From: Limosilactobacillus equigenerosi DSM 18793 = JCM 14505
GTDB taxonomy: Bacteria; Bacillota; Bacilli; Lactobacillales; Lactobacillaceae
DNA: 48,220 nt
NCBI RefSeq assembly: GCF_001311375.1
Contig: NZ_BBAS01000009.1
Span: forward strand, 1 to 48,220
Direction: 5' to 3'
Every line of letters begins with the position of its first letter. Within the stretch, counting starts at the first letter, position 1. Position numbers and translations under genes: made by a program. Positions 39,351-48,220 of the stretch are shown in pieces. Below the pieces are notes generated by a model. It had not been told where the DNA came from. It did no database searches and saw nothing but the letters and a program-made list of their open reading frames with translations.

Positions 39351-40179
39351 TTAATTTCTCCACCAACTATCTTGGGGGGCCACTGGTAGGTGGCGCTTAT
39401 GCCCCGTTTTCGCGTACCAAGCTTCAATTTTGGCTGCCGCTGTATCCGCCACCGTTTTCCCTTCTAAGTAATCATCGATTGCTTGATACGTCACGCCTAA
39501 TGCTTGTTCATCTGGTAAGGCTGGCCGATCTTCTTCTAAATCAGCCGTGGGCGTCTTCGTAATTAATTGACTAGGGGCCTTTAAGTAAGTCAATAATTGC
39601 CGGCCTTGGCGCTTATCGAGCCCCGTTAATGGGGTCAAATCAGCCCCGCCGTCACCGTATTTGGTATAAAAACCAGTCACGGCTTCGGCGGCGTGATCGG
39701 TCCCAATCACCGCGCCACCGACTTGCCCAGCAATGGCATATTGCACAATCATCCGTTGTCGCGCTTTAATATTTCCCTTATTAAAATCACTAATCGTGAC
39801 CCCCGCTTGTGTTAATGAGGGCCACCATTGCATCCGTGGCCGGTTGAATATTCACCCGCCGGACTTGGTCAGGGTGAATAAAGTCATTAATCGCCGCCAT
39901 CGCATCCGATTCATCAGCTTGTTCGCCGTATGGTAACCGGACGGCGATAAATTGATAATCCTCATCGCCAGTTTGTTCCCGGAGGCCTTCAACTGCTAAT
40001 TGGGCTAAGCGCCCCGCTAACGTTGAATCTTGGCCCCCAGAAATCCCGAGCACCAACTGCTTCATCCCGGTCGTCGTTAAGTAATCTTGAATAAACTGTA
40101 CCCGCATATCAATTTCTTGTTGCGGATCAATCATTGGCTTAACATGCAGGGCTTGGATAATCATTGCTTGTGTTGTCAT
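39351..40179 (-). CDS. nadE: NH3-dependent NAD+ synthetase, frameshifted
   Basis: Homodimeric cytosolic enzyme amidating nicotinate adenine dinucleotide, last step of NAD synthesis and pathway partner of the upstream pnc[21 protein letters not shown] is the ATP pyrophosphatase P-loop; [20 protein letters not shown] and [15 protein letters not shown] are also typical. Removing one C from the CCC near 39817 joins the halves as [17 protein letters not shown]. About 275 residues. The earlier in-frame ATG at 40191 overlaps the GAGG site, so ATG 40179 (MTTQAMIIQ) is chosen. Confidence 0.93.
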
Positions 40180-40187
40180 TTGTTGCC

Positions 40188-41652
40188 TCATTTCTTTAAT
40201 TGTGCGACATAATCATGGACGTCTCGAATTAAGGCCAATTTATGGTCATAACATTCTTGGGATAAGTCAACTGGATAGATTTGTGGATTTAAATCCCGCT
40301 TATATTCATCCCAGAGTGAATCAAGGTGTTGCGCGCGCGCATCTCGAATTTGGTTTAAGCTTGGTTCGTCATAAACCAATTCACCATTAACAAAAATATC
40401 TTGTAACAATGGTTCGGCCGTAAACCCGTGCACCGTTTTGTTTAAGAAGGGATTGTTAGGATCAAACATGTATACCGAATCTTGTTGCCGCGGATCTTCA
40501 TGTACCAGGGTGATGTAATCTCCTTCACTCTTACCATCCGCTTGTCGGCGAATCCGCCACACTTGGTGCTTACCAGGCGTCGACATTTTCGCTGGATTAT
40601 TCGAGAGCTTAATCGTATCAACCATTTCTCCCGCTTCATTTTCAATCGAGACCATTTTGTAAACCGCCCCGAGTTGGTTGATCATAGGAAGTAATTAATT
40701 TCGTTCCCACGCCCCAAACATCAATCTTCGCCCCTTGCATGATTAAGTTTTGAATCGTATTTTCATCTAAATCATTCGAAGCAAAAATCTTGGCATTTGG
40801 ATAACCCGCCGCATCTAACATTTGACGCGCTTGCTTTGATAAATAGGCATATCCCCACTATCAATCCGCACGCCAATGAAATTAATCCGGTCACCAAACT
40901 CATCGGCCACCTTAATCGCACTTGGAATCCCGCTCTTTAAGGTATCGTAAGTATCAACTAAAAAGACACAGTCCCGATGCGTTTGTGCGTATGCCTTAAA
41001 AGCATCATAGTCATTCCGGTAAGTTTGCACTAAGGAGTGGGCGTGCGTCCCGGAAATTGGAATCCCAAATAGCTTGCCCGCCCGGACATTACTCGTAGCA
41101 TCAAAACCACCAACATAGGCTGCCCGCGTTCCCCACAATGCGGCATCAAATTCTTGCGCCCGCCGCGTGCCAAATTCTAAAACGCTTTGGTCGCCAATCA
41201 CTGATTTAATCCGCGCCGCTTTAGTCGCCACCATAATTTGGAAATTCAAAATGTTTAAAATTGCCGTTTCCACCAATTGACATTCTAATAAATTGCCTTC
41301 AATTTGGACAATTGGTTCATGACTGAACACTAATTCCCCTTCGGCCATACTCCGCACCGTTCCTTGGAATTTAAACGTTGCCAAATAAGTTAAAAAAATC
41401 ATCGCTGTATAACTCGGTTGCCTTTAAATATTCAATATCACTTGGCGTAAAGTGTAAATTTTGAATATATTGAATCAGGTGACTTAATCCCGCGTACACC
41501 GCGTAACCATTATCAAATGGCATCTTCCGAAAGAACACCTCAAAGACCGCTTTCCGGTTAGTTAAACCTTGACTAAAGTATGTTTGCATCATCGATAATT
41601 GGTAGGCATCCGTGTGGAGCGCTAAACTATCATCTCGGTAGTTAAAATCCAT
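40188..41652 (-). CDS. pncB: nicotinate phosphoribosyltransferase, frameshifted at three places
   Basis: Salvage enzyme converting nicotinate and PRPP to nicotinate mononucleotide, about 488 residues. It begins [20 protein letters not shown] at ATG 41652. Shifts: a seven-T run near 41393 (one T too many; corrected [15 protein letters not shown]); near 40848 (one G missing; corrected [17 protein letters not shown]); and near 40680 (two bases missing or one extra; [12 protein letters not shown] if repaired). Motifs [36 protein letters not shown] and RIDSGD are characteristic. It is followed 9 bases later by nadE, so the pair forms an NAD salvage operon under the GntR gene upstream. Confidence 0.93.
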
Positions 41653-41663
41653 AGTTTTATTCC

Positions 41664-42365
41664 TCATTTTTCTAAGACAAATTCAAATAAATTACCAACA
41701 TATTGGGTGTGAACATATTCAAACGGGCGGCCGTCTTGAAGATACGACGTTTGATGCATCGATAGTAACGCATCCCCGCGCTTAATTTTAAGGTATTCAG
41801 CAATCCGTTCCGTCGCATTCGTCGCTGAAATCGTTTGAACTGCTCGGCCAGGATACAAGTTCGCTTTTTGGGCCAGGGTTTGATAAAACGATTGCGTCAT
41901 TTCACTCCGGCTAAAATTTTGCACTAATTTTTCTGGCACGGTGGCAACCTCAAAACAAATTGGCACCTGATCACCATAGCGAATTCGTTCCATCCGCAGA
42001 ATTCGGTCCCCCGGCGCTAAATTTAAAATTGTTAATTCTGTTTGCGACGGCACTGTTAAGTAATAGGCTAACGTTTTACTCGATGGTTGTTTGCCAATCG
42101 CTTGCATTAATTCCGTAAAACTCGTCACTCCGGTCATCTTTTCTTGGACCTTTTGATTAGCCACATACGTTCCCGATCCAGCTCGGCGTTCTAAAACTCC
42201 TTCATCAACTAACGTTTGGATTGCTTGCCGCAACGTCATGCGGCTAACCCCAAATTCACTGGCTAAGGTCCGTTCGGCCGGAATCCGGGTGCCGATTGAC
42301 CATTTTCCCGCTTCAATCCAACTTCGCAGTTGATTATGAATTTGAATATAAATTGGCGATCCCAT
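41664..42365 (-). CDS. GntR-family regulator, HutC/UTRA type
   Basis: Intact 233-residue repressor-type regulator. The N-terminal winged helix reads IPAERTLASEFGVSRMTLRQ and VLERRAGSGTYVA. The C-terminal UTRA effector domain includes RILRMERIRYGDQVPICFE and ends FEFVLEK. Effectors in this group are commonly sugar phosphates, amino acids or cofactor intermediates. Of two adjacent ATGs, the second (42365) is better spaced from AGGAGG. Its stop overlaps the pncB leader, so it may control, or simply be co-transcribed with, pncB-nadE-tex. Confidence 0.88.
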   Translation of the reverse strand: MGSPIYIQIHNQLRSWIEAGKWSIGTRIPAERTLASEFGVSRMTLRQAIQTLVDEGVLERRAGSGTYVANQKVQEKMTGVTSFTELMQAIGKQPSSKTLAYYLTVPSQTELTILNLAPGDRILRMERIRYGDQVPICFEVATVPEKLVQNFSRSEMTQSFYQTLAQKANLYPGRAVQTISATNATERIAEYLKIKRGDALLSMHQTSYLQDGRPFEYVHTQYVGNLFEFVLEK

Positions 42366-42385
42366 CATCCGTCCTCCTAATCAAA

Positions 42386-42414
42386 AAGGGCACACCATTA
42401 ACTGGCAAGCCCTT
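42386..42414 (-). terminator. terminator of the racemase gene
   Basis: Minus-strand AAGGGC pairs with GCCCTT, with an inner CCA/TGG, followed by TTTTT. It lies between the racemase stop and gntR. Confidence 0.7.
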
Positions 42415-42424
42415 GGTTAATTAA

Positions 42425-43136
42425 CTATGATTGCCGCAATTGTTGGGCTAATTCGATTGTTTTGTTAACCACTAAAGATTGTGAATCGGCAACTGGATAG
42501 GTAGTCTCTGGATCCATCTCTTCAGCATATGACAATTCCGTACAACCTAAAATTACGATATCACAATTTAATTCCTCACTCATCCGTTTCACCAACGTAT
42601 GATATTTATCATTATCGGAATGCCCTGCTTGCTTAATATCGTTATAAATTAAATCTTCCGTTAATTCGATCAATTCAGCCGTGGGTTTAACTAACTCATA
42701 GCCCGCAGCTAGCACATATTGATCATATAAGCCCGACTCAATCGTCCCGGGGGTTGCTAATAAACCAACCCGTTTAGCATGAGGTTGCAGGGTTTTAATC
42801 GCATCGACCGTTGTTTGTAACATATTAATAATTGGAATTTCCGTGGCCGCTTGCAATTCTTGATAAACATAATGCGCGGTGTTACATGCCAAGACAAAAA
42901 AAAGCTGGCTTTAACTGACTTTGTTGTTCAATATCTTCCAATAATGGTGGCAACGGACTTGGTTGATTATGATCCAAGATCCAACTCGTCCGATCTGGAA
43001 CAGAAGCATGATTAACGACGAGATAATCGAAATAATCTTGATCCTTATGTGTCGGCGTTCGTTCGTCAAGCACCCGGACAAAACTTTCCGTGGCTAACGT
43101 ACCCATGCCCCCTAAAATGGTAAAAATTTTTTTCAT
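42425..43136 (-). CDS. aspartate/glutamate racemase family protein, frameshifted
   Basis: About 236 residues, PLP-independent racemase fold. Two catalytic Cys are visible, in VLACNTAHYV and ILGCTELSYA. It begins MKKIFTILGGMGTLATESF with NHASVPDRTSWIL, like aspartate racemases. The seven-T run at about 42895-42901 has one base too many; corrected, it reads KPAFFVLACNTAH. AAAGGATGAGG precedes ATG 43136. A role supplying D-aspartate for the peptidoglycan crossbridge of many lactobacilli is plausible; amino acid specificity is inferred. Confidence 0.88.
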
Positions 43137-43175
43137 TTTAACCTCATCCTTTCGAATAACTCGCCTTTAATTTTA

Positions 43176-43807
43176 CTATAATTCGCTTAATTGTAACAGC
43201 CAAGACTCGGTAACCGGATCATCACTCGTAAACGTGCCTTGTAATGGTGACCAAAGCTGGCGGACTTGAGTCCATTGGATTTGATCATCCTGCCACAAAC
43301 TCGATAATAATTGCGGGCTTAATTGGTGTGTCGCGACCGTTGGCATATTCAACGTCATCGCGACCGCTAAGGTGTCGGCAAAGCGCCGGGCTAATGTTGC
43401 CCATAGTTTTGGTAACTCTGCTTGCCCGTGAACTAACAAGCGTTCCTCAAGCGGGACGGCTGGGACTTCTCGCTGCCAAAATTGTTGCACTTCATCCCAA
43501 TATTGGCTCAGCACCCAATAAAATTGCCACGGTACCCGGCCATAAACATCATTAATCACCTGTTGATAACTCGCCAACAAATCACCATTAGTATTAACTA
43601 ACTGCTCGCTTACGGCCTGAACCCACCGTTGAATCGTCGGTTGATGTACTGGTTGAATATGTTGCTTTAACGTAAGTCCATAGCGCACTACTAAAAAATC
43701 ACGCACCTGCCTGGGGCAATGGTGGCTCGTTGGCGCTTAATACGTTGTTTCGGATTTTTAATTTTAACCTGGCGACTTGATTGTCCCCGTTGACCTACCT
43801 TTGGCAT
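43176..43807 (-). CDS. protein of unknown function, frameshifted near the N-terminus
   Basis: About 210 residues. ATG 43807 (MPKVGQRGQSSRQVKIKNPK) has GGAGG upstream. A strongly basic N-terminus of about 35 residues is followed, after restoring one C in GCCCCAGG near 43710, by RQVRDFLVVRYGLTLKQH and a Trp/Gln-rich helical region (VPWQFYWVLSQYWDEVQQFW). No membrane segment, no known catalytic motif. It could be a nucleic-acid- or ribosome-associated factor from the basic start, but I do not recognise it. Confidence 0.6.
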
Positions 43808-43826
43808 TTGGAACCTCCAAAAAGAT

Positions 43827-43855
43827 AAAAAAACAGCTACCGATCGGCAGCTGTT
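43827..43855 (-). terminator. terminator of the tRNA Tyr-Gln transcript
   Basis: AACAGCT and AGCTGTT pair around an 11-base loop that can itself fold as CGATCG, with seven T on the minus strand. Confidence 0.85.
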
Positions 43856-43861
43856 AATTAG

Positions 43862-43933
43862 TTGGGCTAGCTGGATTCGAACCAGCGCATGACGGTACCA
43901 AAAACCGTTGCCTTACCGCTTGGCTATAGCCCA
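43862..43933 (-). tRNA. tRNA-Gln (TTG)
   Basis: Acceptor TGGGCTA/TAGCCCA; anticodon arm ACGGT-TTTTGGT-ACCGT gives TTG. T-arm GCTGGTTCGAATCCAGC. Confidence 0.95.
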
Positions 43934-43942
43934 ATAATAAAA

Positions 43943-44025
43943 TGGGGGAGAGTGGATTCGAACCACCGAACCAAAAGGAACGGTTTTACAGACCGTCGCG
44001 TTTAACCAGACTTCGCTACTCCCCC
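43943..44025 (-). tRNA. tRNA-Tyr (GTA)
   Basis: Class II tRNA with a long variable arm. Acceptor GGGGGAG/CTCCCCC; anticodon arm ACGGT-CTGTAAA-ACCGT gives GTA. It is transcribed ahead of tRNA-Gln with a 9-base spacer. Confidence 0.95.
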
Positions 44026-44061
44026 AGGAGCTTAATTGCATTGTCGCAATCAACAAATATA

Positions 44062-44090
44062 ATATTACACCTACTTATCGATATTTGCAA
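44062..44090 (-). promoter_or_regulatory. promoter of tRNA-Tyr-Gln
   Basis: Minus-strand TTGCAA (44090-44085), 17 bp, TAATAT (44067-44062), preceded by AAAAAAAAGGG. It is the same as the tRNA-Leu promoter in every core element. Confidence 0.8.
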
Positions 44091-44099
44091 CCCTTTTTT

Positions 44100-44927
44100 T
44101 TAATTTTTTTTGAGTTTTAATTTGGTTATCCATTGCTCCATGAAGGTATCAGCTTGCCATTCATTATACCGGTGCCGCTTCACCCCTACGGCCACATTTT
44201 GATATTTATCTTGGCGGCGTCCCCACGGCGTCGCTTGATGTAAATGACCATAATAAACTTGTTGCACGACCGTTGCTTGTAAACTCATTCCTAATTGTGG
44301 ACTACCATAAAAAGCCCGCATTATTTCCATAGCCCGAGTTCGTTTGGCATCCAAATGGCTCGGAATTGATGGTAACAATTCTGCTCGCGGGGCAAAATGG
44401 GTAGCCACTAATACTTGTTGCTGCGCTTGGCTTGCCTGTTCCAGTGCTTGCTTCAACCAATCCACTTCAATTTGATTGCGCTCAAAATCGCTAACGGGTT
44501 GATCAGCCACGCTATCTAACCAATAGGCTTGTTTCCAGCGCTTAATAATATCCGCTTGCTCAGCGAAGGAGGAAAATTGATAATCATACCAACCATTCAA
44601 TCCAATGACTTGCCAATTCGTCCCCGGCAGGTTTAGCACTTGATGATGAAAGTATTGCTGATTAGTAGCAGTTTGAATCCGTTGATAATTCGCATGTTTG
44701 ACTAACTCATGATTACCAGCTAAAAACTTAATCGTGGTTTGCGGGGCTAATAATTGAAGTTGCTGAAAATAGGCTTGCGTCCGCGAAAAATCGTTAAATA
44801 AATCTCCTAAATGAAAATAATAATCAACATGATGCTCAGTTAACCAAGTTGCCTGCTGTGCTAAAACATCCGTCACTGCTAATCGATTCACATCAAGGTG
44901 ATTATCACTACTAAAGGCTAATAACAT
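44100..44927 (-). CDS. metallophosphoesterase (calcineurin-like)
   Basis: Intact 275-residue cytosolic phosphoesterase. The five metal-binding motifs are in order: SDNHLD, HLGDLFND, AGNHELV, ATHFAP and YGHLH. The substrate (nucleotide, phosphodiester or protein phosphate) cannot be told from sequence. The start at 44927 has AAGGAGG upstream. It lies downstream of the dtpT terminator, so it is probably transcribed on its own. Confidence 0.88.
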   Translation of the reverse strand: MLLAFSSDNHLDVNRLAVTDVLAQQATWLTEHHVDYYFHLGDLFNDFSRTQAYFQQLQLLAPQTTIKFLAGNHELVKHANYQRIQTATNQQYFHHQVLNLPGTNWQVIGLNGWYDYQFSSFAEQADIIKRWKQAYWLDSVADQPVSDFERNQIEVDWLKQALEQASQAQQQVLVATHFAPRAELLPSIPSHLDAKRTRAMEIMRAFYGSPQLGMSLQATVVQQVYYGHLHQATPWGRRQDKYQNVAVGVKRHRYNEWQADTFMEQWITKLKLKKN

Positions 44928-44960
44928 AATTCGCCTCCTTCCTTATCGGTATTATTGTAC

Positions 44961-44993
44961 AAAAAAACAGCTAGTCATGCTGACTAGCTGTTT
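44961..44993 (-). terminator. terminator of dtpT
   Basis: AAACAGCTAGTCA pairs with TGACTAGCTGTTT (13 bp, three-base loop), with seven T on the minus strand. Confidence 0.92.
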
Positions 44994-45002
44994 GATAGTT
45001 AA

Positions 45003-46492
45003 TTATTGGACCCCTTGCATTAAGCGTTCAATCCGCTTAACTAAGAAGAATAAGAAAATCCCGAAGACAACACTAACTACCCCAATGGCACAGAAGTATT
45101 GAATTTCCGTTTGTGGCGTGTAGAACTTCACGATTTGCGCGTTAACGGCTTGTCCGGCTGAGTTGGCTAAGAACCACATACTCATCATTTGACCACTAAA
45201 GGCCTTTGGTGCTAATTTCGTCGTGACTGATAACCCAATTGGTGAAATCAACATTTCGGCGATTTCAACGATGAACCAAGAACCAACTAACCAGAGTGGG
45301 CTCACCCGACCATCAGTTCCGAACATCAAGCCTGGAATCATCATCCATAAGTATGATAACCCGGCGATAATTAAACCGGCCGCAAACTTGGCTGGTGAAC
45401 TTGGTTGACGCTTCCAAACACTCCATAACCACGTAAAGAATGGCGTTAAAATCATAATAAATAATGGGTTTAACGTTTGGAATTGGGAAGCGGCAAAGTG
45501 CCAACCACCTAAATGTAAAATAGTCCGTTGTTCGGCGAATAAGGCTAAGACCACCGAACCAGATTCTTCAATGCCCCAGAAGATGGCAGCGGCAATGAAT
45601 AATGGGACATAGGCTAAAATCCGTGACTTTTCAACTTTCGTTACCTTCTTAGAGTTGTACATCATAATGAAGTACACAATTGGCAAGCCAATCGCAACAA
45701 ACGTAATCAAGTTAATGATTGACGTAATGTTAAGGTTTCCCGTCACGCCTAATAAGGCCAGGATAATGGCTAAGATGACCAGCGCAATCCCCGTCCAAAT
45801 TAAAACTGGGCGTAAGGATTCTTTATCAATTGGATCCTTTGGATAAAGGCTGTCTTTGCTAAGGTACTTCCGGCCACCTAGCCAGTATTGAATTAACCCA
45901 AAGAACATCCCAATCGCAGCTAACGAGAACCCAGCATGGTAGTTAACGTGGGCGCTAGCTCCAAAGTGATCAGAAGCAAATTGCACGAACGTTGGTGCAA
46001 TTGCTGCCCCTAAGTTAATCCCAAAGACAAAAATACTAAAGCCGGCATCCCGGCGCTTGTCTTGTTCATCGTACAGCGTTCCGACCATGTCAGAAACATT
46101 TGGTTTTAATAACCCTGTCCCTAACACAATAAATAAAATTGACGCATAGAGGGCCGCTTGTCCAGCTGGTAAGGAGAGGGCGATGTGCCCTAACATAATT
46201 AACACCCCACCGTAGAACACCGTCCGTCGGCTCCCTAAAATTCGGTCCGCAATCCAGCCCCCAGCAACCCCAGAGAGGTAAACTAACGACCCGTAAATCG
46301 ACATAATTGAAGCCGCCGTGGTTGGTCCATGCCCAAACCACCTTGACTAACTGCAAAGTACATGTAGTACAACAGAATGGCCCGCATCCCGTAGTAACTA
46401 AACCGTTCCCACATTTCAGTGAAGAACAACGTTGAGAGCCCTTTTGGTTGCCCTAAAAAGGCCCGATCATATTTCTGATTCGTATCTTCCAT
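45003..46492 (-). CDS. dtpT: POT/PTR-family di- and tripeptide transporter, frameshifted
   Basis: Proton-driven peptide symporter of about 496 residues and 12-14 membrane helices. The N-terminal part has [21 protein letters not shown] (ExxERFxYY proton site). After one A restored near 46325 ([20 protein letters not shown]) come [13 protein letters not shown] (PTR2 signature), [16 protein letters not shown] and [19 protein letters not shown]. It supplies peptides for PepC, PepT and related peptidases. AAAGGA precedes ATG 46492. Confidence 0.94.
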
Positions 46493-46796
46493 AAAGTTAT
46501 ATCCTTTCAGCTAAATTTGTTATTTCCAATAATGAGAAAATCTTTAATAATCATACCATATTTTAACGACGAAATTAACTAATATGGCTCTAAATATATG
46601 CTCATCGTTAAAATAATACGATTATAAGCTAATTTGATTAAGTTAGGCGCCATTTATTAAGTTATTATCCGGTTTTAAGTTAATATTATTAAGTTATCCT
46701 CTCACATGAAAATCACATTATCCCAGTCAATAGAACGCAAAAACTCGCTAGTAACTCCCAATTGGGGCGACTAACGAGTTATTTATAAACATAATT
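46493..46796. promoter_or_regulatory. 304-base gap upstream of dtpT with repeats
   Basis: No coding frame. A minus-strand extended -10 TGGTATGAT (TATGAT at 46555-46550) likely drives dtpT. ATTTTAACGA (46560-46569) and TCGTTAAAAT (46605-46614) are exact inverted copies. TTAAGTTA occurs four times in direct orientation at 46638, 46657, 46675 and 46689. This suggests binding sites for a regulator of peptide uptake. The end of the gap holds the terminator at 46742-46780. Confidence 0.5.
46742..46780 (-). terminator. terminator of the zinc-ribbon membrane protein gene
   Basis: AACTCG-C-TAGT pairs with ACTA-A-CGAGTT, with a further CCCAATTGGG inside, followed by TTTTT on the minus strand. Confidence 0.8.
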
Positions 46797-47633
46797 TTAC
46801 TTATGAGCGTTAGCAATCCGATTAAAATTAGCTGCGACGTCCGCATTTTGGGTAGGATGAGCGCTTGGTTCCCCATCCCGCGTCTCATCAACTAAGACCA
46901 CTGGTTGGCCGTTATGGTAACAGAAGAAATACGTAATCCGACTAGGCAGTGGTCGCTTGGAATTATTACTATTATAAATCGCCACCACATTATAGGCGTA
47001 CTTCCCATTCCCATCTTTGGACAATCCTAATTGATTGGTTTGTCCATCAACTTGTTCCCGTGCTAAATCTTTCGGGTATTTTGGTCCTGTCGCTGTTGAT
47101 AATTCGTGCCGCCCATCATATGCTTCGTAGGATTGATGCATCGTTGGTGACCAAGACTGGATAAACTCATCTAATTGCTTGGCTTGTTGAGCTGACCATA
47201 AGCTATTAGCACTGGTTTGATCACTAGTTGCACTAGCAGTTGGTTGTGAGGTTTGTTGCTCCGCAGACTTAATTTCTTGTTGACTTGGCTTGGCATTATT
47301 TTGCAGGTGAAGATAGGTGAAAATACCTACAATTAAAATTACCACCCCCGCTCCAATTAACCAGTTCCGTTTAATCGAACTTAACTGAATTTTTCCTAGC
47401 TGATGAGGCAATTTAAGCTGCTTCTTGGCCGAACTCGACAAACGACTCGGCGTTGGATTAGCACCGGTCGCCATCGATTCTTTAGCTAATGTGGTTACCC
47501 CCGTAGCCGTACCCTCAGCTCCTTTGGTCGTTGGTGCTACTGGATGACCACACTTGTCACAAAATTTATCGTCGTTCCCTAATGGGTTCCCACACATCCC
47601 ACAAAAACGGGGGTGCATTTCATTCTTACTCAT
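46797..47633 (-). CDS. zinc-ribbon membrane protein with a DUF4767-like external domain
   Basis: Intact 278 residues from ATG 47633 (MSKNEMHPRFCG), with GAGGAG upstream; the frame is open further upstream without a ribosome site. The N-terminal zinc ribbon reads FCGMCGNP and FCDKCGHP. A Ser/Thr-rich linker leads to one membrane helix (NWLIGAGVVILIVGIFTYLH), then a Ser/Gln/Thr-rich stretch and an external domain (SLWSAQQAKQLDEFIQSW, HQSYEAYDGRHELS) resembling the Lactobacillus DUF4767 group. The function is unknown; similar architecture suggests an envelope protein with a cytoplasmic metal-binding head. Confidence 0.75.
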   Translation of the reverse strand: MSKNEMHPRFCGMCGNPLGNDDKFCDKCGHPVAPTTKGAEGTATGVTTLAKESMATGANPTPSRLSSSAKKQLKLPHQLGKIQLSSIKRNWLIGAGVVILIVGIFTYLHLQNNAKPSQQEIKSAEQQTSQPTASATSDQTSANSLWSAQQAKQLDEFIQSWSPTMHQSYEAYDGRHELSTATGPKYPKDLAREQVDGQTNQLGLSKDGNGKYAYNVVAIYNSNNSKRPLPSRITYFFCYHNGQPVVLVDETRDGEPSAHPTQNADVAANFNRIANAHK

Positions 47634-47713
47634 GGTTAAATAACTCCTCTTATATTTATTTCCCTTTGATAACCATAGCATATTTTTTTTGCTTGAAAAC
47701 ACAAATTATCAAA

Positions 47714-47746
47714 ATAAAAAGGTGTTAACCACTTGGCTAACACCTT
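47714..47746 (-). terminator. terminator of tRNA-Asn
   Basis: AAGGTGTTA pairs with TAACACCTT (9 bp), with TTTTT on the minus strand. Confidence 0.85.
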
Positions 47747-47751
47747 AATGA

Positions 47752-47824
47752 CTCCGGATGCCAGACTCGAACTGGCGACATCTTGATTAACAGTCAAGCG
47801 CTCTACCGACTGAGCTAATCCGGA
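47752..47824 (-). tRNA. tRNA-Asn (GTT), copy 1
   Basis: Acceptor TCCGGAT/ATCCGGA; anticodon arm TTGA-CTGTTAA-TCAA gives GTT. T-arm GCCAGTTCGAGTCTGGC. The sequence is identical to the copy at 48142. Confidence 0.95.
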
Positions 47825-47841
47825 ATAACTTAACAAAGTAA

Positions 47842-47870
47842 ATTATACCGAACTAAACTCATAATAACAA
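47842..47870 (-). promoter_or_regulatory. promoter of tRNA-Asn copy 1
   Basis: Minus-strand TTGTTA (47870-47865), 17 bp, TATAAT (47847-47842), 18 bases before the tRNA 5' end. The rest of the 47825-48031 gap shows nothing. Confidence 0.7.
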
Positions 47871-48030
47871 GCTTTAATTGTTCAATTTTAAAATTATTTT
47901 GGTAACCTTCCTTTATCCTTGGGGTTTACTCTTAGATAGTTATCTAAATTGGTACGGATAGTCGTGGCATCTCTTTATCACTGATTATTAATATCATGGA
48001 GTGTCACTAAGCAATGATTTTAATTGCATC

Positions 48031-48059
48031 AAAAAACCGTTAGCAAATTGCTAACGGTT
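48031..48059 (-). terminator. terminator of the tRNA Asn-Thr transcript
   Basis: AACCGTTAGCAA pairs with TTGCTAACGGTT (12 bp), with six T on the minus strand. Confidence 0.9.
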
Positions 48060-48064
48060 AATAA

Positions 48065-48138
48065 TGCCGACTAGAGGATTCGAACCTCCGACCTCCGCTT
48101 TACGAGAGCGGCGCTCTAACCAACTGAGCTAAGTCGGC
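48065..48138 (-). tRNA. tRNA-Thr (CGT)
   Basis: Acceptor GCCGACT/AGTCGGC; anticodon arm CCGCT-CTCGTAA-AGCGG gives CGT. T-arm GAGGTTCGAATCCTC. Confidence 0.95.
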
Positions 48139-48141
48139 ATA

Positions 48142-48214
48142 CTCCGGATGCCAGACTCGAACTGGCGACATCTTGATTAACAGTCAAGCGCTCTACCGAC
48201 TGAGCTAATCCGGA
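48142..48214 (-). tRNA. tRNA-Asn (GTT), copy 2
   Basis: Same sequence as the copy at 47752-47824, three bases upstream of tRNA-Thr in the direction of transcription. The transcript probably begins beyond the window edge. Confidence 0.95.
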
Positions 48215-48220
48215 ATAAAA

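Overview
The window comes from a low-to-medium GC Gram-positive bacterium of the lactic acid group, most likely a heterofermentative-type Lactobacillaceae. The support is LacL/LacM two-gene beta-galactosidase, PepC, PepT, DtpT, sucrose PTS plus SacA, LuxS, Mini-RNase III, MucBP surface proteins, strong AGGAGG ribosome sites and CcpA-type cre boxes. I cannot fix the species. Nearly all genes are on the minus strand; the plus-strand exceptions are sacA, the beta-lactamase-like gene, nhaC, a small acetyltransferase and an RNA locus.

Layout, left to right. 1-1010: auxin-efflux-type carrier. 1424-6653: an organic acid operon (fumC, flavin fumarate reductase, an LDH/MDH-family dehydrogenase carrying the malate-type Arg, DASS dicarboxylate carrier), which reads as a reductive oxaloacetate-malate-fumarate-succinate branch. 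6930-7513: ppiB. 7555-11962: an AT-rich accessory island with a large MucBP surface protein that has a transmembrane anchor and a very basic tail, followed by three paralogous small membrane proteins and a fragment of a fourth. 12077-15694: divergent sucrose PTS and sacA sharing a 24-bp palindromic operator and a cre. 15758-19318: beta-lactamase-like protein, an unknown protein, PAP2 phosphatase and NhaC. 19620-23178: pepT, luxS and the cystine carrier tcyP, the last behind a Cys-rich leader peptide and an intrinsic terminator. 23179-25741: cysS-mrnC-rlmB. 25742-26615: an RNA locus with a three-hairpin sRNA showing C-rich loops, followed by four tandem ~125-nt structured units. 26616-30109: dut-radA-gltX. 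30233-36396: acetyltransferase, then gpm-esterase-pepC, and lacLM with its own promoter and cre. 36613-43136: tRNA-Leu, SprT, Tex, nadE, pncB, GntR regulator and an Asp/Glu racemase. 43176-48214: unknown gene, tRNAs Gln and Tyr, phosphoesterase, dtpT, zinc-ribbon membrane protein, tRNAs Asn, Thr and Asn.

More than half of the protein genes, including essential or near-essential ones (gltX, dut, pncB, nadE), carry one or more single-base frameshifts. Most are at short homopolymers, and the reading resumes perfectly after one base is restored or removed. I interpret this as residual long-read sequencing error, not gene decay, and give full spans for these genes.

The most interesting non-routine signals are the tandem structured RNA array between cysS and gltX, the adjacent sRNA with three C-rich loops, the Cys-codon leader and terminator upstream of tcyP, the probable malate dehydrogenase in the fumarate operon, and the surface protein plus paralog island.
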